The notes below the pieces were generated by a model. That model was not told where the DNA came from. It searched no databases and was given only the letters and a program-made list of their open reading frames with translations. The position numbers were made by a program, and so were the translations under genes. This document shows positions 36,045-37,372 of a stretch of 37,372 nt of DNA, piece by piece; position 1 is the first letter of the stretch; every line of letters starts with the position of its first letter. The DNA comes from Planctomycetota bacterium (GTDB lineage: Bacteria; Planctomycetota; Phycisphaerae; WQYP01), in assembly GCA_021847065.1 (NCBI GenBank), contig JAJZVR010000006.1:1-37372 (forward strand), in the 5' to 3' direction.

Positions 36045-37208
36045 ATGATAAAGAAATTGCGAATCCGGAACTTTAAGAGTCTGCTTGACACAGAAGTCGA
36101 ACTCTCGCGGCTAACGGTACTCATCGGTCGTAGTGGCACCGGCAAGACGAATTTCACGCAAGGCTTGGTGGCCTTACAGGGACTGCTCTCCGCCGCCGGG
36201 CCGCAGCCGTACAACGATCTGATTCGCCGCCTTGGTGGATGGGATACCCTTGGCCCCGCCGGATTGGACACGTTTGTCACTTCGTGGGAGATTGTATTCG
36301 ATGTGGATGGCATGGAAGGGGATTACCACTATCTGCTGGACGTTCAGGGGCATCGGGCCACCCAGCCATCCGCCGGACCGGTGAAGAGAGAATTCTTGTC
36401 GCTTGCGGGGAAGACGCTTTTTGAACGCGTGGATGGCAATTGGATTATTGAGCCGACGTTGAAAGTGCCGCCTCAGCAGTCGGCGATGTTGGGGTGGCTG
36501 ACTGGAATTCCTGAAATCAACATCGCTTATCTCTCGCTCACCCGAGGAATAAGCCGCTATGATTTTCCAGCGGATGTTCTGGCGAACCCCAATGTCGGCA
36601 CATCGCCCGACAATGGTTTTGGCTTTCGAACAGACGGGGCTAATTATTTCGCCGTGATTGACGCAATTCTCGGCAACCTCCAGTCGCTGAATAACTGGCG
36701 TGAAATCGCGGCGGCTATTAAGAAACTGTCAGCTTCTGTGGAGGCCATTACGACCGCGCCGTTCCAAAACGAACGCGTTACCGTTTCCTATCGCTTTGGG
36801 GGCCAGCTCGTCGCGTTGCCGTTGTCGAGCCAGTCGGGTGGCTTCAGGCGTTTCTTGGCGCATTTGCTGGCGATTTACCAGCAGCCGCCTAAGCAGGTGG
36901 TTGTATTCGAGGAACCGGAGAACGGCATTTTTCCGGGTGCTTTGACGATGCTGGGCGACTTTATGCGGGCGGTAAAAGAAAAGATCGGCACACAGTTTAT
37001 TCTCACCACGCACAGCCCGCAGTTGCTCGATGCCTTTGACGCAGATTCAATAAGGGTGGTGGAAATTTCAGACCAGGGGACAAAAATTGGCCCATTGGCA
37101 ACAGGCCAGCGAAGTGCGATTGAAGAAAGCCTTCTAAGCCCATCGGAATTGCTTACGGTCACGCAGCCGGAAATGGCACATGACGTTCAACCGACGGCCG
37201 GAGTGTAG
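36045..37208 (+). CDS. AAA ATPase (RecF/OLD-like, AAA_21 type)
   Basis: 387 aa; IKKLRIRNFKSLLDTEVELSRLTVLIGRSGTGKTNF (Walker A), SSQSGGFRRFLAHLLAIY (signature), VVVFEEPENGIFPG (Walker B), FILTTHSPQLLDAF. Confidence 0.92.
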   Translation: MIKKLRIRNFKSLLDTEVELSRLTVLIGRSGTGKTNFTQGLVALQGLLSAAGPQPYNDLIRRLGGWDTLGPAGLDTFVTSWEIVFDVDGMEGDYHYLLDVQGHRATQPSAGPVKREFLSLAGKTLFERVDGNWIIEPTLKVPPQQSAMLGWLTGIPEINIAYLSLTRGISRYDFPADVLANPNVGTSPDNGFGFRTDGANYFAVIDAILGNLQSLNNWREIAAAIKKLSASVEAITTAPFQNERVTVSYRFGGQLVALPLSSQSGGFRRFLAHLLAIYQQPPKQVVVFEEPENGIFPGALTMLGDFMRAVKEKIGTQFILTTHSPQLLDAFDADSIRVVEISDQGTKIGPLATGQRSAIEESLLSPSELLTVTQPEMAHDVQPTAGV

Positions 37209-37212
37209 AGCG

Positions 37213-37372
37213 GTGCCAATTCCCAAAATTATCCCGTTTGTCGAGGGGCACGGCGACACTCAAGCCCTGCCGATTCTTATTCGGCGCATTCTCCATGACA
37301 CCGTTGCGGAAAAACTCGCCTCCAATCCGGTGCACATTCCTGATGCCTGGCGCGTTGGTCATCAGCATAAGC
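37213..37372 (+). CDS. DUF4276-like protein, partial (runs off right edge)
   Basis: GTG start 4 nt after the ATPase stop: VPIPKIIPFVEGHGDTQALPILIRRILHDTVAEKLASNPVHIPDAWRVGHQHK; FVEGxGD N-terminus as in DUF4276. Confidence 0.7.
   Translation, partial: MPIPKIIPFVEGHGDTQALPILIRRILHDTVAEKLASNPVHIPDAWRVGHQHK

Overview
Chromosomal window that looks planctomycetal, probably Phycisphaerae-like. The cues are PEP-CTERM proteins, an LEPR-XLL N-terminal signal and a pseudopilin-type secreted protein; this is a lineage inference without any database search. Main blocks: (i) a partial RecF/SMC-like AAA ATPase running off the left edge on the minus strand, absent from the ORF track and apparently frameshifted near 95-135; (ii) a five-gene plus-strand cluster (1123-6429) of three uncharacterised secreted/membrane-anchored proteins, a polytopic glycosyltransferase and a GT2; (iii) a PEP-CTERM subtilisin-like protein with Glu in place of the catalytic Asp, followed by a decayed ISAzo13-like transposase tail; (iv) a ~20 kb polysaccharide-degradation locus (8905-29086) with a GH2 beta-mannosidase, a truncated GH31 N-terminus, a sulfatase, an MFS transporter, an F5/8C glycosidase-like protein, two GH5 enzymes, a PEP-CTERM protein, a pseudopilin, a LacI regulator and a 1267-aa LEPR-XLL/PA14/GH8 protein with four tandem C-terminal repeats; (v) a degenerate group II intron RT; (vi) housekeeping-like genes (DUF1328, DUF3185, YbjQ, amidohydrolase, M16 peptidase pair); (vii) an AAA ATPase plus DUF4276-like gene pair at the right edge, a candidate defence module. 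No CRISPR array, rRNA or tRNA was recognised. All family calls are from motif reading only.
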